Under the pieces are notes generated by a model, which worked only from the letters and a program-made list of their open reading frames with translations, had not been told where the DNA came from and did no database searches. The translations under genes and the position numbers were made by a program. Source: Pseudomonadota bacterium (GTDB taxonomy: Bacteria; Pseudomonadota; Alphaproteobacteria; Acetobacterales; Acetobacteraceae). From it: a DNA stretch of 64,000 nucleotides. This document shows, piece by piece, positions 27,572 through 43,312 of this stretch. The DNA lies in assembly GCA_018240405.1 (NCBI GenBank), contig JAFEFW010000646.1:1-64000 (forward strand), in the 5' to 3' direction. Every line of letters begins with the position of its first letter. Position 1 is the first letter of the stretch.

Positions 27572-28335
27572 ATTAATGGCTCCGAACGGGCGGGTGTTGC
27601 GAACAGGTGGCCGCTGGCAAAGTACGCCTGGATCATGTCTTCCTCGCGGAGGGTGATCTGATCCGGGCTGGCCGTCTTCGGCCCTTCGGCGATCTGGGAG
27701 CCCAAGACGGACGCCATGCTCACCGTATTGCCAATGATCTTGGTCAATGGCGCAGGGATCAGGACGGTTCCGCCACCGGCCAGATTGACTTCCATGTAAC
27801 GAACGAGATCTTCGGATTTATCGAACCAGATGTCCGCGATCGTTCCGGCAGAGACGCCGTCACAGCCGACCACGGACATGCCACGCGGATCGGGTCCTTC
27901 CTCATCCACGGTGTAGCCTTCGGCGGCCATTTTGCGCAGCGGTACGATGCGGATTTCGTGGCTGACCGTCACCATATCCGGCTTGTCAGCGCGCAGCGCA
28001 TAGGCCGCCGGACCAACGCCGGACGCCATCGGATTGGCCGTCGCCGGCACCAGTGGTGCACCGAAGCCGAAATCGGCCGGGCGCCCGATGAATTTCGGCT
28101 GCGGATCCTCGGCGCGCGGCGCCCACGCCTCGCCGCCATGCGGCAGCAGGAAGCGTTTCGGCTTCGGCGGAACCGGGAATCCAACCTGCTTTTCACCGGT
28201 TTCGGTGATCAGCGGGTAGCCTTCCCGCTTGTCCTCCTTGCGGAGGTAGTAGACCAGGCCGGCAAAGAAGAGCCAGAACGCGTAAAGCGTCATCTGGGCG
28301 ACATCCATGTAACCGGTGAGTGCGCCTCTTTCCAT
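27568..28335 (-). CDS. puhA: photosynthetic reaction centre H subunit PuhA
   Basis: 255 aa. One N-terminal transmembrane helix (DVAQMTLYAFWLFFAGLVYYLRKEDKREGYPL) is followed by the cytoplasmic PRC-barrel domain (EIRIVPLRKMAAEG, SAGTIADIWFDKSEDLVRYMEV). It caps the L/M subunits and guides proton uptake to QB. Start at the ATG at 28335 behind GAGGTGAT; the open frame extends further upstream but that part is not puhA-like. It begins 4 nt after the lhaA stop. Confidence 0.96.
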   Translation of the reverse strand: MERGALTGYMDVAQMTLYAFWLFFAGLVYYLRKEDKREGYPLITETGEKQVGFPVPPKPKRFLLPHGGEAWAPRAEDPQPKFIGRPADFGFGAPLVPATANPMASGVGPAAYALRADKPDMVTVSHEIRIVPLRKMAAEGYTVDEEGPDPRGMSVVGCDGVSAGTIADIWFDKSEDLVRYMEVNLAGGGTVLIPAPLTKIIGNTVSMASVLGSQIAEGPKTASPDQITLREEDMIQAYFASGHLFATPARSEPLI

Positions 28336-28339
28336 GACA

Positions 28340-29797
28340 TCACCTCGAAAGGCTAAGCGAGTGAGTGGGAACCTCACCAAGCGGAAACGCCGGCGAGGGT
28401 CGTGCTGCGCTCTCGTACGCGATCCGCCGGACCAGCGGTCCGATGGCAATCAGCGTTGCGAACAACAGTGCGATTTCCATGTGGTAGACAACCGAGTAAC
28501 CGGTCGCCTCGTTGGCCATCGCGGCACCGAAACGGCCTTGCATCGCCAAATAGCCGACGCCGTCGCGGATCAATCCCCCGGCAGCCACGGCGCCGCCAGC
28601 GGCCGAGGCTTGCACCGCGCCCCAGACGCCCAGAGCGAGGCCAACATTACTGGCACGAGCGGACCCCATGGCGGCGGTCAGCGTGCAATGGGCGAACAGG
28701 CCGGCGGCAAAGCCGATCAGCGCCGTCCCGACGGCGAACAGCGGCTGGCTGTGCAACGGGGCGGCGAAGATCACCGCGGTGAAGGCGACCAGGCCGACCA
28801 GCGCGCCGATCGCCGCCAGGCGATACGGATCGGCGCCGCGCGCCAGCCTCCGAGCCGCAAGGCCGAAGCCGGACAGGCCGCCGGCCGCGAGCAATGCGCT
28901 GAGCAGCGTCGTGTTGCCCACGGTCAGGTGCAGCACCTGGCCGCCATACGGTTCCAGCAGCACGTCCTGCATCGAAAACGCAACGGTACCGAGACCCAGC
29001 GCCACCAGCTTCCGCTTCGCGTGGGGCTGCTCGCTGAACGCCGCCCAGGCCTCGGCAAAGGTGTCGCGCCTGCGGTCCCTGGCGGTCAGCGCCGGGTTGC
29101 GCGGTTCCTGCTTCCAAAGGGCGATGACGTTCAGCACCATGGTGGCCAAAGCGGTGCCCTGGATGACCTGGATGAGTTTGACCTCGGTGAAGTGACGCAG
29201 GGCGAAGCCATAGGCGAGCGCGCCGCCGATCATGCCCAGCAGTAGCATCATGCACAGCAGGGCAACGACGCGGGGATGCGACTTTTCCGGCGCCAGGTCG
29301 GTCGCCAGAGCAAGCCCGACGGTCTGTGTCGTGTGCAGCCCCGCACCCACCAGCAGGAAGGACAGCGCGGCACCGATATGACCGTAGATCAGCGGACCAT
29401 TGGTGTCGCCGGACAGCACGATCAGCGCAAACGGCATGATCGCCAGACCACCAAACTGTAGCAGCGTGCCGAACCAGATATAGGGCACACGGCGCCAGCC
29501 AAGCACCGACCGGTGATTATCCGACTTGAAGCCGATCACCGCCCGGAACGGCGCGAACACCAGCGGCAGCGAGATCATCACCGCAACGAGCCAGGCCGGC
29601 ACGTTGAGTTCGACGATCATCACCCGGTTCAGTGTGCCGATCAGCAGCACGACGGCGAGGCCGACCGAGACCTGGAACAATGACAGGCGGAACAAACGAC
29701 CCAGTGGCAGTTCCGGCGTCGCGGCATCGGCAAACGGCAGGAACCGCGTGCTGATCAGCGTCCAGGGCTGCGAGAGTTTGTCCGCGAAGGATTTCAC
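28340..29797 (-). CDS. lhaA: LhaA-type LH1 assembly protein (BCD family MFS transporter)
   Basis: 485-aa polytopic membrane protein, paralogous to the pucC product at 6.6 kb: FRLSLFQVSVGLAVV, GTLNRVMIVELNVP, GFKSDNHRSVLGWRRVPYI and DVLLEPYGGQVLHL are nearly the same. In this operon position, between bchM and puhA, the gene is lhaA, which assists LH1 formation. Start taken at the GTG at 29797, overlapping the bchM stop, with GGAGG upstream. The C-terminus is rich in Ser/Pro and probably cytoplasmic. Confidence 0.92.
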   Translation of the reverse strand: MKSFADKLSQPWTLISTRFLPFADAATPELPLGRLFRLSLFQVSVGLAVVLLIGTLNRVMIVELNVPAWLVAVMISLPLVFAPFRAVIGFKSDNHRSVLGWRRVPYIWFGTLLQFGGLAIMPFALIVLSGDTNGPLIYGHIGAALSFLLVGAGLHTTQTVGLALATDLAPEKSHPRVVALLCMMLLLGMIGGALAYGFALRHFTEVKLIQVIQGTALATMVLNVIALWKQEPRNPALTARDRRRDTFAEAWAAFSEQPHAKRKLVALGLGTVAFSMQDVLLEPYGGQVLHLTVGNTTLLSALLAAGGLSGFGLAARRLARGADPYRLAAIGALVGLVAFTAVIFAAPLHSQPLFAVGTALIGFAAGLFAHCTLTAAMGSARASNVGLALGVWGAVQASAAGGAVAAGGLIRDGVGYLAMQGRFGAAMANEATGYSVVYHMEIALLFATLIAIGPLVRRIAYESAARPSPAFPLGEVPTHSLSLSR

Positions 29798-30488
29798 GGC
29801 TTCACCACCTCCAGGGCCTGCGAGATGTAGAAGCCGACGGAGACGCGATGCGTCCGACCGATATGCCAATCGTTCAGATGGCCGCCGACGTGCTTGCGAA
29901 TGGTGGTCGGCCGCACGGGTTCGATCGCCGGTGAGCGGTTGCCGCGGGGGAACAGTTTGCCGACGGCGTGCATCATCGTCAGCATCGTGGTGCGCGGTGC
30001 AAAGGTGAAGATAATGGAACGGTCCGTGCGCTCCGCCAGACCCGCCAGCACACGCGCCACGTCGCGCGCCTTGTAGTGGATCAGCGAGTCCATCGCCACC
30101 ACGTGGTCGAAACGGCCGAGCGCCGGGTCATGCATATCGCCGACATGGAAGTCGATGCGGCCCTCGCCCAGATCGTGCGGCAGGCGTTCGCGCGCCAGGC
30201 CCACCAGCGTGGGTGAGAGATCGATCGCCACGACGTGCGCGCCGCGCTTCGCCGCTTCCACCGAGAACGCGCCGGTGCCGCAGCCGGCGTCCAGGATACG
30301 GCGTCCGCGCAGGTCGTCCGGCAGCCACGACAGCAGCGTGTTGCGCATGTCGTCGCGGCCCGCACGCACGGTGGCGCGAATCGAATTGACCGGCGCGTCG
30401 GAGGTCAGCCGCTTCCAGGCATCGACCGCGGTGCGGTCGAAGTACTGCAGCAGTTCGCCCCGTCGCGTGGCGTAGGTTGCCGTCGGCA

Positions 30489-30489
<1 letters not shown>
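29794..30489 (-). CDS. bchM: Mg-protoporphyrin IX O-methyltransferase BchM
   Basis: SAM-dependent methyltransferase esterifying the C-13 propionate, the step before AcsF; 231 aa. The glycine-rich SAM motif is RILDAGCGTGAFSVEAA, followed by VVAIDLSPTLV and DHVVAMDSLIHYKARD. The C-terminal RVSVGFYISQALEVVKP is conserved in BchM. The start overlaps the bchL stop (TGATG). Confidence 0.95.
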
Positions 30490-34949
<4,460 letters not shown>

Positions 34950-34978
<29 letters not shown>

Positions 34979-36521
34979 ACAAGGTGTCCACAGTAATCGT
35001 TGCGATGCCACGATCCGACGCAAACGTTTCGGTGTTGCGACGGGCCTTGCCACGCACGAAGAACGGGATCTTCTTGAGTTCCTTCTCCGCCGCGGGATCC
35101 CAGGCGACGGAGCGTTCGGCAACCATGACAGGTTCGGGAGCTTCGGGCGTCGCCTCCACCGGCCGGGAAGCGGCATGCGATCCAAGATGCGAGGCGCCGG
35201 CTTCATCCTTGAATTCGGCGTCGTCGCGGAACATGTGCAGCAGGTGTTCCTCCAGGCCCATCATCAGTGGATGGACCCAGGTGTCGAAAATGACGTTGGC
35301 GCCTTCGAATCCCATCTGCGGCGAATAGCGCGCCGGGAAATCCTGCACGTGAACCGGGGCCGAAATGACCGCGCACGGGATCCCCAATCGCTTGGCGATA
35401 TGCCGCTCCATCTGCGTGCCCAGCACCAGTTCCGGGTGCTGCGCCGCAATGGCGGCTTCGACTTCCAGGTAGTCGTCCGTGATCGTTGCTTCGACGCCGT
35501 AACGTGCCGCCGCTTCACGCACCTCGCGAGCGAATTCGCGCGAATAGGTGCCCAGGCCGACGACGGTGAAGCCCAGCTCCTCCGCGGCGATGCGCGCCGC
35601 GGCGACGGCGTGCGTGGCGTCGCCGAAGATGAAGACGCGCTTGCCGGTCAGGTAGGTCGAGTCGACCGACCGCGAGTACCACGGCAGCCGCGAGTCGTCG
35701 GCTTCCAGCACCGCGGTGGCATCGACTCCGGCAATTCCTGCGACTTCCGCAATGAAGTCGCGCGTTGCGCCGATGCCGATCGGCACGGTCTTCACCACCG
35801 GTTGCTGGAACGTCCGCAACAGCCACTGGGCCGCCGGCATCCCGGTTTCGGGATACAGCACGACGTTGAAGTCTGCCTCACCCAGTGTCGCCAGATCGGC
35901 TGGCGTCGCACCCAGCGGCGCAACGACATGCACGTCTATCCCCATCCGGTCCAGCAGGCCGGTGATTTCGCTTACGTCGTCACGATGGCGGAACCCCAGC
36001 GCCGTCGGTCCCAGCAGGTTGCAACGTGGCCGCTGACCCGCGGGGCGTGGCGCTCGTTGCGTTCCCGGCTTCGGCGCCTGCGGCCCGGCAAACGCCCGGA
36101 CCAATTGATAAAAGGTCTCGGCCGAACCCCAGTTTTCCTTCTTCTGGTAGGACGGCAGTTCCACCGGCACCACAGGGATCGGCAGTGCCACCGCGCGCGC
36201 CAGTCCGCCGGGATCGTCCTGAATCAGTTCGGCTGTGCAGGACGCACCGACCAGCAGCGCCTGCGGTCGAAAGCGTTCATAGGCCTCGCGCGCGGCGGTC
36301 TTGAACAATTCTGCCGTATCGCCGCCGAGGTCACGCGCCTGAAACGTCGTGTAGGTGACCGGAGGCCGCTTTGACTGCCGCTCAATCATGGTGAACAGCA
36401 GGTCGGCATAGGTATCGCCCTGCGGCGCGTGCAGCACGTAGTGCAGCCCTTCCATGGCGGTCGCGACGCGCATGGCCCCGACATGGGGCGGTCCTTCGTA
36501 TGTCCACAGTGTCAGCTTCAT
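34950..36521 (-). CDS. bchB: light-independent protochlorophyllide reductase subunit BchB
   Basis: NifK-like catalytic subunit, 523 aa. It begins [45 protein letters not shown], which includes the unusual aspartate cluster ligand region. [15 protein letters not shown] supplies a conserved cysteine. The C-terminal part holds the small PCP-reductase domain ending in [17 protein letters not shown]. Lies 4 nt after bchN. Confidence 0.95.
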
Positions 36522-36525
36522 GTCG

Positions 36526-38396
<1,871 letters not shown>

Positions 38397-38449
38397 GGAT
38401 TGACAACCGTGTCATAGCGATGTCGGCTCTCGCTTTCGGGAGCAGGTAC

Positions 38450-38490
38450 TCATCCAAGGCCTTCCCAATGACGCTTTCGACCTTGGATGA
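38450..38490. repeat. 10-bp inverted repeat in the bchF/ppaA intergenic region
   Basis: TCATCCAAGG and CCTTGGATGA are perfect inverted copies separated by 21 nt (38460-38480). It lies in the presumed bchF leader. It could be a hairpin in the bchF mRNA or a binding site for a dimeric regulator; the sequence does not match the PpsR motif. Confidence 0.6.
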
Positions 38491-38594
38491 CCGCGAAGGG
38501 CGGAGAGGATCATGGTCTGTAAACCGGCTGTTCACTTCGTCCCCCCTGCTCATGAAGCAGCGTTAACGGAAGGCTAGGCCGCACCCGCCGAGAC

Positions 38595-38628
38595 TGTCAA
38601 GCTGTCTGTACGTAAACCAAGCTTGACA
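38595..38628. promoter_or_regulatory. composite PpsR-type operator between bchF and ppaA
   Basis: Two one-mismatch sites, TGT-N12-ACG (38595-38612) and CGT-N12-ACA (38611-38628), overlap by two bases at a central TACGTA. The outer ends TGTCAAGCT and AGCTTGACA are perfect inverted repeats. Both ends also offer TTGACA, one toward each gene. Confidence 0.65.
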
Positions 38629-38651
38629 ATTTTTCGGGGCGGCAGTGTTAT
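38623..38651 (+). promoter_or_regulatory. candidate sigma-70 promoter of ppaA-ppsR
   Basis: TTGACA (38623-38628) and TGTTAT (38646-38651) with a 17-nt spacer, 18 nt before the ppaA start. The -35 lies inside the composite PpsR-type site. Confidence 0.5.
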
Positions 38652-38669
38652 CAGGGAGGGGGTTATGAT

Positions 38670-39605
38670 ATGGCAGCCTTCATTGAGCAGAGACCGGAGC
38701 CTGAAAGGTGGCACAGCCCCCCCGGCCCCACCTCGACAGCGGCAGCACCGCTCATGAGCAGGCAAGCCGCTTCCGGCTGGACACCGCCGAATGGCGCCGA
38801 GCGACACAGCCACGCAGCCCTCGATCGCCAGCAACGTGCCTCGCTGCTGACCCGCGTCGTCGAAGCGGAAATCCTGCCCCGTCTCGCCATGCTCCGCGCA
38901 GTCAACGCCACCCCTACCGAGGACATCGTCGCGTTCACCACAACCGAGGATGACAATGCCTCGCTGGTCCGCCTGCTCCTCGGGCCCGATGGCGCGGCTG
39001 CGGAAGCTTTCATCAAGGATCTGCAGCAGCGTGGCGCGACCGCCGTCTCCTTATACTTAGGCGTCGTGACGCAGGCGGCCCGGACCCTGGGCATGCTGTG
39101 GGAAGAGGACCGCTGCGATTTTGCCGAGGTCACGATCGGGCTGGGCCGGCTGCAGCAGGTGGTCCGCTACCTGTCGCCCGAATTCCAGTCCGCCGCCATC
39201 AACCACCCGCAGCCGCCGAACATCCTGCTGATCCCGGCCCCCGGCGAGCAGCACACCTTCGGCCTGATGATCGTCGCCGAATTCTTTCAGCGCGAAGGCT
39301 GGTCCGTTACGGGCGGCCCGGCCACGGCGCCGGACGAAGCGGTTGCCATCGCGCGTGAGACCTGGATCGACGTTGCCGGATTCACCGTGGCGTCGCCGCC
39401 GCGGCTCGAAGGCCTGGCAACCTGCATCAAGACGTTGCGGCGTGTCTCCCGCAACCGCGATCTCAGCATCATGGTCGGCGGGCCGCTGCTGCTGCGCCAG
39501 CCCGAGATACTGGTCCGCATCGGCGCGGATGTCTGCGCCCCGGACGCGTTGAGCGCGGTGCGGCAGGCCAGCGGGCTGATTGCGTTGCGTACTGCGGCAG
39601 ATTAG
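38670..39605 (+). CDS. ppaA: PpaA/AerR-type cobalamin-binding regulator of photosynthesis genes
   Basis: 311 aa. A disordered, proline-rich start is followed by a helical region (residues about 60-160, LLTRVVEAEILPRL ... AVSLYLGVVTQAARTLGMLWEEDRCDF) and a B12-binding-like Rossmann domain (NILLIPAPGEQHTFGLMIVAEFFQREGWSV). The EQHTFG stretch retains the histidine that can ligate cobalamin. AerR/PpaA proteins modulate PpsR/CrtJ in response to light or oxygen, and ppsR follows directly. A strong GGGAGGGGG site precedes the ATG. Confidence 0.9.
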   Translation: MAAFIEQRPEPERWHSPPGPTSTAAAPLMSRQAASGWTPPNGAERHSHAALDRQQRASLLTRVVEAEILPRLAMLRAVNATPTEDIVAFTTTEDDNASLVRLLLGPDGAAAEAFIKDLQQRGATAVSLYLGVVTQAARTLGMLWEEDRCDFAEVTIGLGRLQQVVRYLSPEFQSAAINHPQPPNILLIPAPGEQHTFGLMIVAEFFQREGWSVTGGPATAPDEAVAIARETWIDVAGFTVASPPRLEGLATCIKTLRRVSRNRDLSIMVGGPLLLRQPEILVRIGADVCAPDALSAVRQASGLIALRTAAD

Positions 39606-39670
39606 GGCGCCGCGCCCCGTGCACCGGATCGTTCGGTCGCACGGATCGAGTTTGGAGGGTACCGCTCGTC

Positions 39671-41119
39671 GTGAGGACGTTCAGAACCCCAAGAACAGCG
39701 CTCGGCGCGGTTGACGCGGAGGCAGCCGCTTCCCTGGTTTCGGCAGCCGCGGACATTGCGCTGATCCTGGACCAGCATGGGGTGATCAAGGACGTCTCGA
39801 TTTCCGATCAAAGTCTTGCCGACGAGTTGCCGGGCTACGTCAACTGGCTTGGCAAGGCCTGGGCCGAGGTGGTGACCGAGGAAAGCCGGCCAAAGATTTC
39901 CCAGATGCTGGCGGACGCCCTGGCCGGAAGCGATCCGCGGTGGCGCCACCTGAACCACCCGACCGCGCGTGCCGCGGAAACCGGCTTCAGCCCCGGCAGT
40001 CCCGACATTCCAATTCTCTACGCCGTCGTGCAGGCCGGTAACCCGCAGCGCCTCGTGGCCTTCGGCCGCGACCTGCGCGCCGTCTCCAGCCTGCAGCGCC
40101 GGTTGATCGACGCCCAGCAATCGATGGAGCGCGACTACGCGCGCATCCGCCATGTCGAAACCCGCTACCGGCTGCTGTTTCAGATGGCGTCCGACGCAGT
40201 TCTGATTGTCGACGGCAGCGGCCAGCGCGTGCTCGACAGCAATCCGACCGCGAAACGGCTGCTGCCGAAGCTGGCAACGCAGACAAGGCCCTGGCAACTC
40301 ACCGACGCCTTCAGCGCCGATACTGCCCGCTCCGTTGAATTGCTGCTGGCGGGTGTGCGCACCTCCGGCCGGGCCGACGACGTCAGGGCAAGACTGGCGG
40401 AGGGCGATCAGGACACCCTGGTTTCGGCGTCGCTGTTCCGTGACGAGAACGGCACTGCGTGCCTGGTGCGCATCGCCACCGTGACCGGCGAGACGGCGAT
40501 GCAGGTGCCGAAGATCAAGACCAAGCTGCTGAAGCTGATGGAAAACGCGCCGGACGCGTTCGTCGTGGCCGACACCAACGGGCAGATCATGACCGCCAAC
40601 GGGGCGTTCATCGAAATGGCACAACTGCCGACCGAGGAGCAGTCGCGCGGGCAAAGCCTCGGCCGCTGGCTCGGCCGGACCGATGTCGAGATCGACGTCC
40701 TGACGGCGAATCTGCGCCAGTACGGATCGGTGCGGCTGTTTGCCAGCCAGGTACGTGGCGAACTTGGCGAGACGAGCGAGGTGGAGGTTTCGGCCGTGTC
40801 GATGATGAACGGCGGCCAGCCCTGCTTCGGTTTCGCGATTCGTGATGTCGGCCGCCGCCTGCAGCAGACGCCGCAGCAGGCGCGTGCCTTCCCGAAGTCG
40901 CTCGAACACATGACCGAACTGATCGGGCGCGTGGCGCTGAAGGATTTGGTGCGCGAAGCCACCGATGTGATCGAGCGGCTTTGCATCGAAGCAGCCCTGA
41001 ACCTGACCGGGGACAATCGTGCCTCGGCGGCGGAGATGCTCGGGCTGAGCCGGCAGAGCCTGTACGTGAAGCTGCGGCGCTATGGCCTGGGCGAAGGCGA
41101 AGCCCAGGGGGCCGACTAG
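39671..41119 (+). CDS. ppsR: photosynthesis repressor PpsR/CrtJ
   Basis: 482 aa; PAS domains with a C-terminal Fis-type helix-turn-helix. Two PAS-like regions are visible at about 160-280 (LFQMASDAVLIVDGSGQRVLD) and 285-400 (LMENAPDAFVVADTNGQIMTA). The HTH is DNRASAAEMLGLSRQSLYVKLRRYG near the end. A cysteine in ERLCIEAALNLTGDN matches the redox-sensitive one in CrtJ. It represses bch, crt and puc genes aerobically by binding TGT-N12-ACA, sites that are present at several promoters here. GTG start behind GGAGGG. Confidence 0.95.
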   Translation: MRTFRTPRTALGAVDAEAAASLVSAAADIALILDQHGVIKDVSISDQSLADELPGYVNWLGKAWAEVVTEESRPKISQMLADALAGSDPRWRHLNHPTARAAETGFSPGSPDIPILYAVVQAGNPQRLVAFGRDLRAVSSLQRRLIDAQQSMERDYARIRHVETRYRLLFQMASDAVLIVDGSGQRVLDSNPTAKRLLPKLATQTRPWQLTDAFSADTARSVELLLAGVRTSGRADDVRARLAEGDQDTLVSASLFRDENGTACLVRIATVTGETAMQVPKIKTKLLKLMENAPDAFVVADTNGQIMTANGAFIEMAQLPTEEQSRGQSLGRWLGRTDVEIDVLTANLRQYGSVRLFASQVRGELGETSEVEVSAVSMMNGGQPCFGFAIRDVGRRLQQTPQQARAFPKSLEHMTELIGRVALKDLVREATDVIERLCIEAALNLTGDNRASAAEMLGLSRQSLYVKLRRYGLGEGEAQGAD

Positions 41120-41151
41120 ACACATACTAAAGTAGCGATCGGACCAACTGC

Positions 41152-42084
41152 ATGAGCGCCTCCCATCCCGACCTCACTACCGTGCCCTCGACCGGACAAT
41201 CCGCTGGCCCGAGGGGCCTGCAAGCGGCCGTGGAGCTGCTGAAGCCCATCACCTGGTTTCCGCCGATGTGGGCCTACGGCTGCGGTGTCGTTTCCTCCGG
41301 CCAGCCATTCGAGGGGCGCTGGGGACTCGTCGCCCTCGGCGTGCTGCTGGCCGGGCCGATGGTGTGCGGCACCAGCCAGGCCGTGAACGACTGGTTCGAT
41401 CGGCATGTGGATGCGATCAATGAGCCGCATCGGCCGATTCCCTCGGGCCGGCTGCCGGGACGCACCGGGCTGTACATCGCGATCAGCTGGACGGTTGCGT
41501 CGCTGATCGTCGCCTGGTTCCTCGGTCCGTGGGGATTTGGCGCCGCGGTGGTCGCACTGGCCGCCGCCTGGGCCTATAGCGCGCCGCCGTTCCGGCTGAA
41601 GGCGAATGGCTGGTGGGGCAATACCGCCTGCGGCGCATGCTATGAGGGACTGCCGTGGATTACCGGCGCCGCGGTGATGTCCGCCGCCGCGCCGGATTGG
41701 CACGTGTTCGTGCCGGCGATCCTCTACAGCATTGGCGCGCATGGCATCATGACGCTGAACGACTTCAAGTCGATCGAGGGCGACAAGCAAAGCGGCGTCT
41801 ACTCGCTGCCGGTACTGCTGGGGCCGGAGCGCGCCGGTATCGTCGCCTGCATCTTCATGGCGGTGCCGCAGATGGTAATGGTCGCGCTGCTGTTCGCCTG
41901 GGGCTTCCCCTGGCACGGCGGCGCGGTGACGGTCCTCCTGCTGCTGCAATTCGCCGCCATGGCGAAGATGCTGAAGGACCCCAAGGGTTTGGCGCCCTGG
42001 TACAACAACACCGGCGTCTTCCTGTTCGTCATCGGCATGCAAGTCACCGCCTGGGCGCTGCGCTCGATGCTGGCCGCCGGCTGA
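41152..42084 (+). CDS. bchG: bacteriochlorophyll a synthase BchG
   Basis: UbiA-family membrane prenyltransferase attaching geranylgeranyl or phytyl to bacteriochlorophyllide; 310 aa. The first Asp-rich loop NDWFDRHVDAINEPHRPIPSGRLPGR and the second (TLNDFKSIEGDKQSG) are intact, with about eight helices. It follows ppsR by 32 nt and precedes bchP, possibly as one transcript. Confidence 0.95.
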   Translation: MSASHPDLTTVPSTGQSAGPRGLQAAVELLKPITWFPPMWAYGCGVVSSGQPFEGRWGLVALGVLLAGPMVCGTSQAVNDWFDRHVDAINEPHRPIPSGRLPGRTGLYIAISWTVASLIVAWFLGPWGFGAAVVALAAAWAYSAPPFRLKANGWWGNTACGACYEGLPWITGAAVMSAAAPDWHVFVPAILYSIGAHGIMTLNDFKSIEGDKQSGVYSLPVLLGPERAGIVACIFMAVPQMVMVALLFAWGFPWHGGAVTVLLLLQFAAMAKMLKDPKGLAPWYNNTGVFLFVIGMQVTAWALRSMLAAG

Positions 42085-42112
42085 CCATGAAATCCGACCT
42101 AGGAGAGAGGCA

Positions 42113-43312
42113 ATGAAGCAAGAATACGATGCGGTCGTGGTCGGCGGTGGGCCGGCGGGGGCGACGGCTGCGCACGAGCTGGCGAAGGCGGGCCGGTCGG
42201 TCATGCTGCTCGACAAGGCTGGGCGCATCAAGCCATGCGGCGGCGCCATTCCACCACGCGCGATCCGCGATTTCGGCATCCCCGACAGCCTGCTGTGCGC
42301 GCATATCACGTCGGCCCGTATGGTCGCGCCGTCGGAAAAGGGTGTGGACATGCCCGTCACCGGCGGCGGCTTCGTCGGGATGGTGAACCGCGAGCAGTTC
42401 GACGAATGGCTGCGCGAGCGCGCGGCAAAGTGCGGCGCCGACCGGGTCGACGGCACGTTCGAGCAGTTCACGCGCGATCCTGATGGTGTCGCGGTCATCA
42501 ACTTCCGCCCGAAAGGCACCAGGGACGACGCGCCACTGCAGCGGGTCCGGGCCAAGGTCGTCATCGCCGCCGACGGCGCCAAGTCGCAACTGGCGCGGCA
42601 GACGGTCAAGGGGGCGGAGAAGATGAAATACGTCTTCGCCTACCACGAAATCATCGAGGCGCCGAAGCCCGCGGAGGGCGCCGCCTACGATCCGGACCGC
42701 TGCGACGTCTACTACCAGGGCCGGGTGTCACCCGACTTCTACGGCTGGGTGTTCCCGCACGGTGCGACCGCCAGCGTCGGCACCGGCTCGGCGCATAAGG
42801 GGTTCTCCCTGCGTGGATCGGTGAAGGACCTGCGCCGGATCGCCGGGCTGGAGAATGCCAGGCTGATCCGCCACGAAGGCGCGCCGATCCCGATGAAGCC
42901 GCTGAAGCGCTGGGACAACGGCAAGGACGTCGTCCTGGCCGGCGACGCGGCCGGCGTGGTCGCTCCGGCCTCCGGCGAAGGCATCTACTATGCGCTTGAA
43001 GGCGGCCGCCTGGCTGGCGAGGCCGCAAAGCAACTGCTGGCAACCGGCGACGTGGCGGCCCTGGCGACCGCCCGCAAACAATTCATGAAGGACCACGGCC
43101 GGGTGTTCATGATCCTGGGGATCATGCAGTGGTTCTGGTACTCCAGCGACAAGCGGCGCGAGCGCTTCGTCACCATGTGCGAGGACAAGGACGTACAACG
43201 CCTGACCTGGGAATCGTATATGAACAAGAAGCTTGTGCGGAAGGACCCCCTCGCCCACATCAAGATCTTCTTCAAGGACGTTGGTCACTTGCTGGGGATT
43301 GTGCAGGCGTGA
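42113..43312 (+). CDS. bchP: geranylgeranyl reductase BchP
   Basis: FAD flavoprotein that reduces three double bonds of the geranylgeranyl tail to phytyl; 399 aa. The N-terminal FAD motif AVVVGGGPAGATAAHELAKAG is followed by RIKPCGGAIPPRAI and, later, DVVLAGDAAGVVAPASGEGIYYALEGG. AGGAGAG precedes the ATG. Its stop overlaps the tspO start. Confidence 0.95.
   Translation: MKQEYDAVVVGGGPAGATAAHELAKAGRSVMLLDKAGRIKPCGGAIPPRAIRDFGIPDSLLCAHITSARMVAPSEKGVDMPVTGGGFVGMVNREQFDEWLRERAAKCGADRVDGTFEQFTRDPDGVAVINFRPKGTRDDAPLQRVRAKVVIAADGAKSQLARQTVKGAEKMKYVFAYHEIIEAPKPAEGAAYDPDRCDVYYQGRVSPDFYGWVFPHGATASVGTGSAHKGFSLRGSVKDLRRIAGLENARLIRHEGAPIPMKPLKRWDNGKDVVLAGDAAGVVAPASGEGIYYALEGGRLAGEAAKQLLATGDVAALATARKQFMKDHGRVFMILGIMQWFWYSSDKRRERFVTMCEDKDVQRLTWESYMNKKLVRKDPLAHIKIFFKDVGHLLGIVQA

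Noticed and set aside
39602..41125. Minus-strand open frame of 507 codons opposite ppsR
   Set aside because: PpsR on the other strand is unmistakable; this frame is a shadow.
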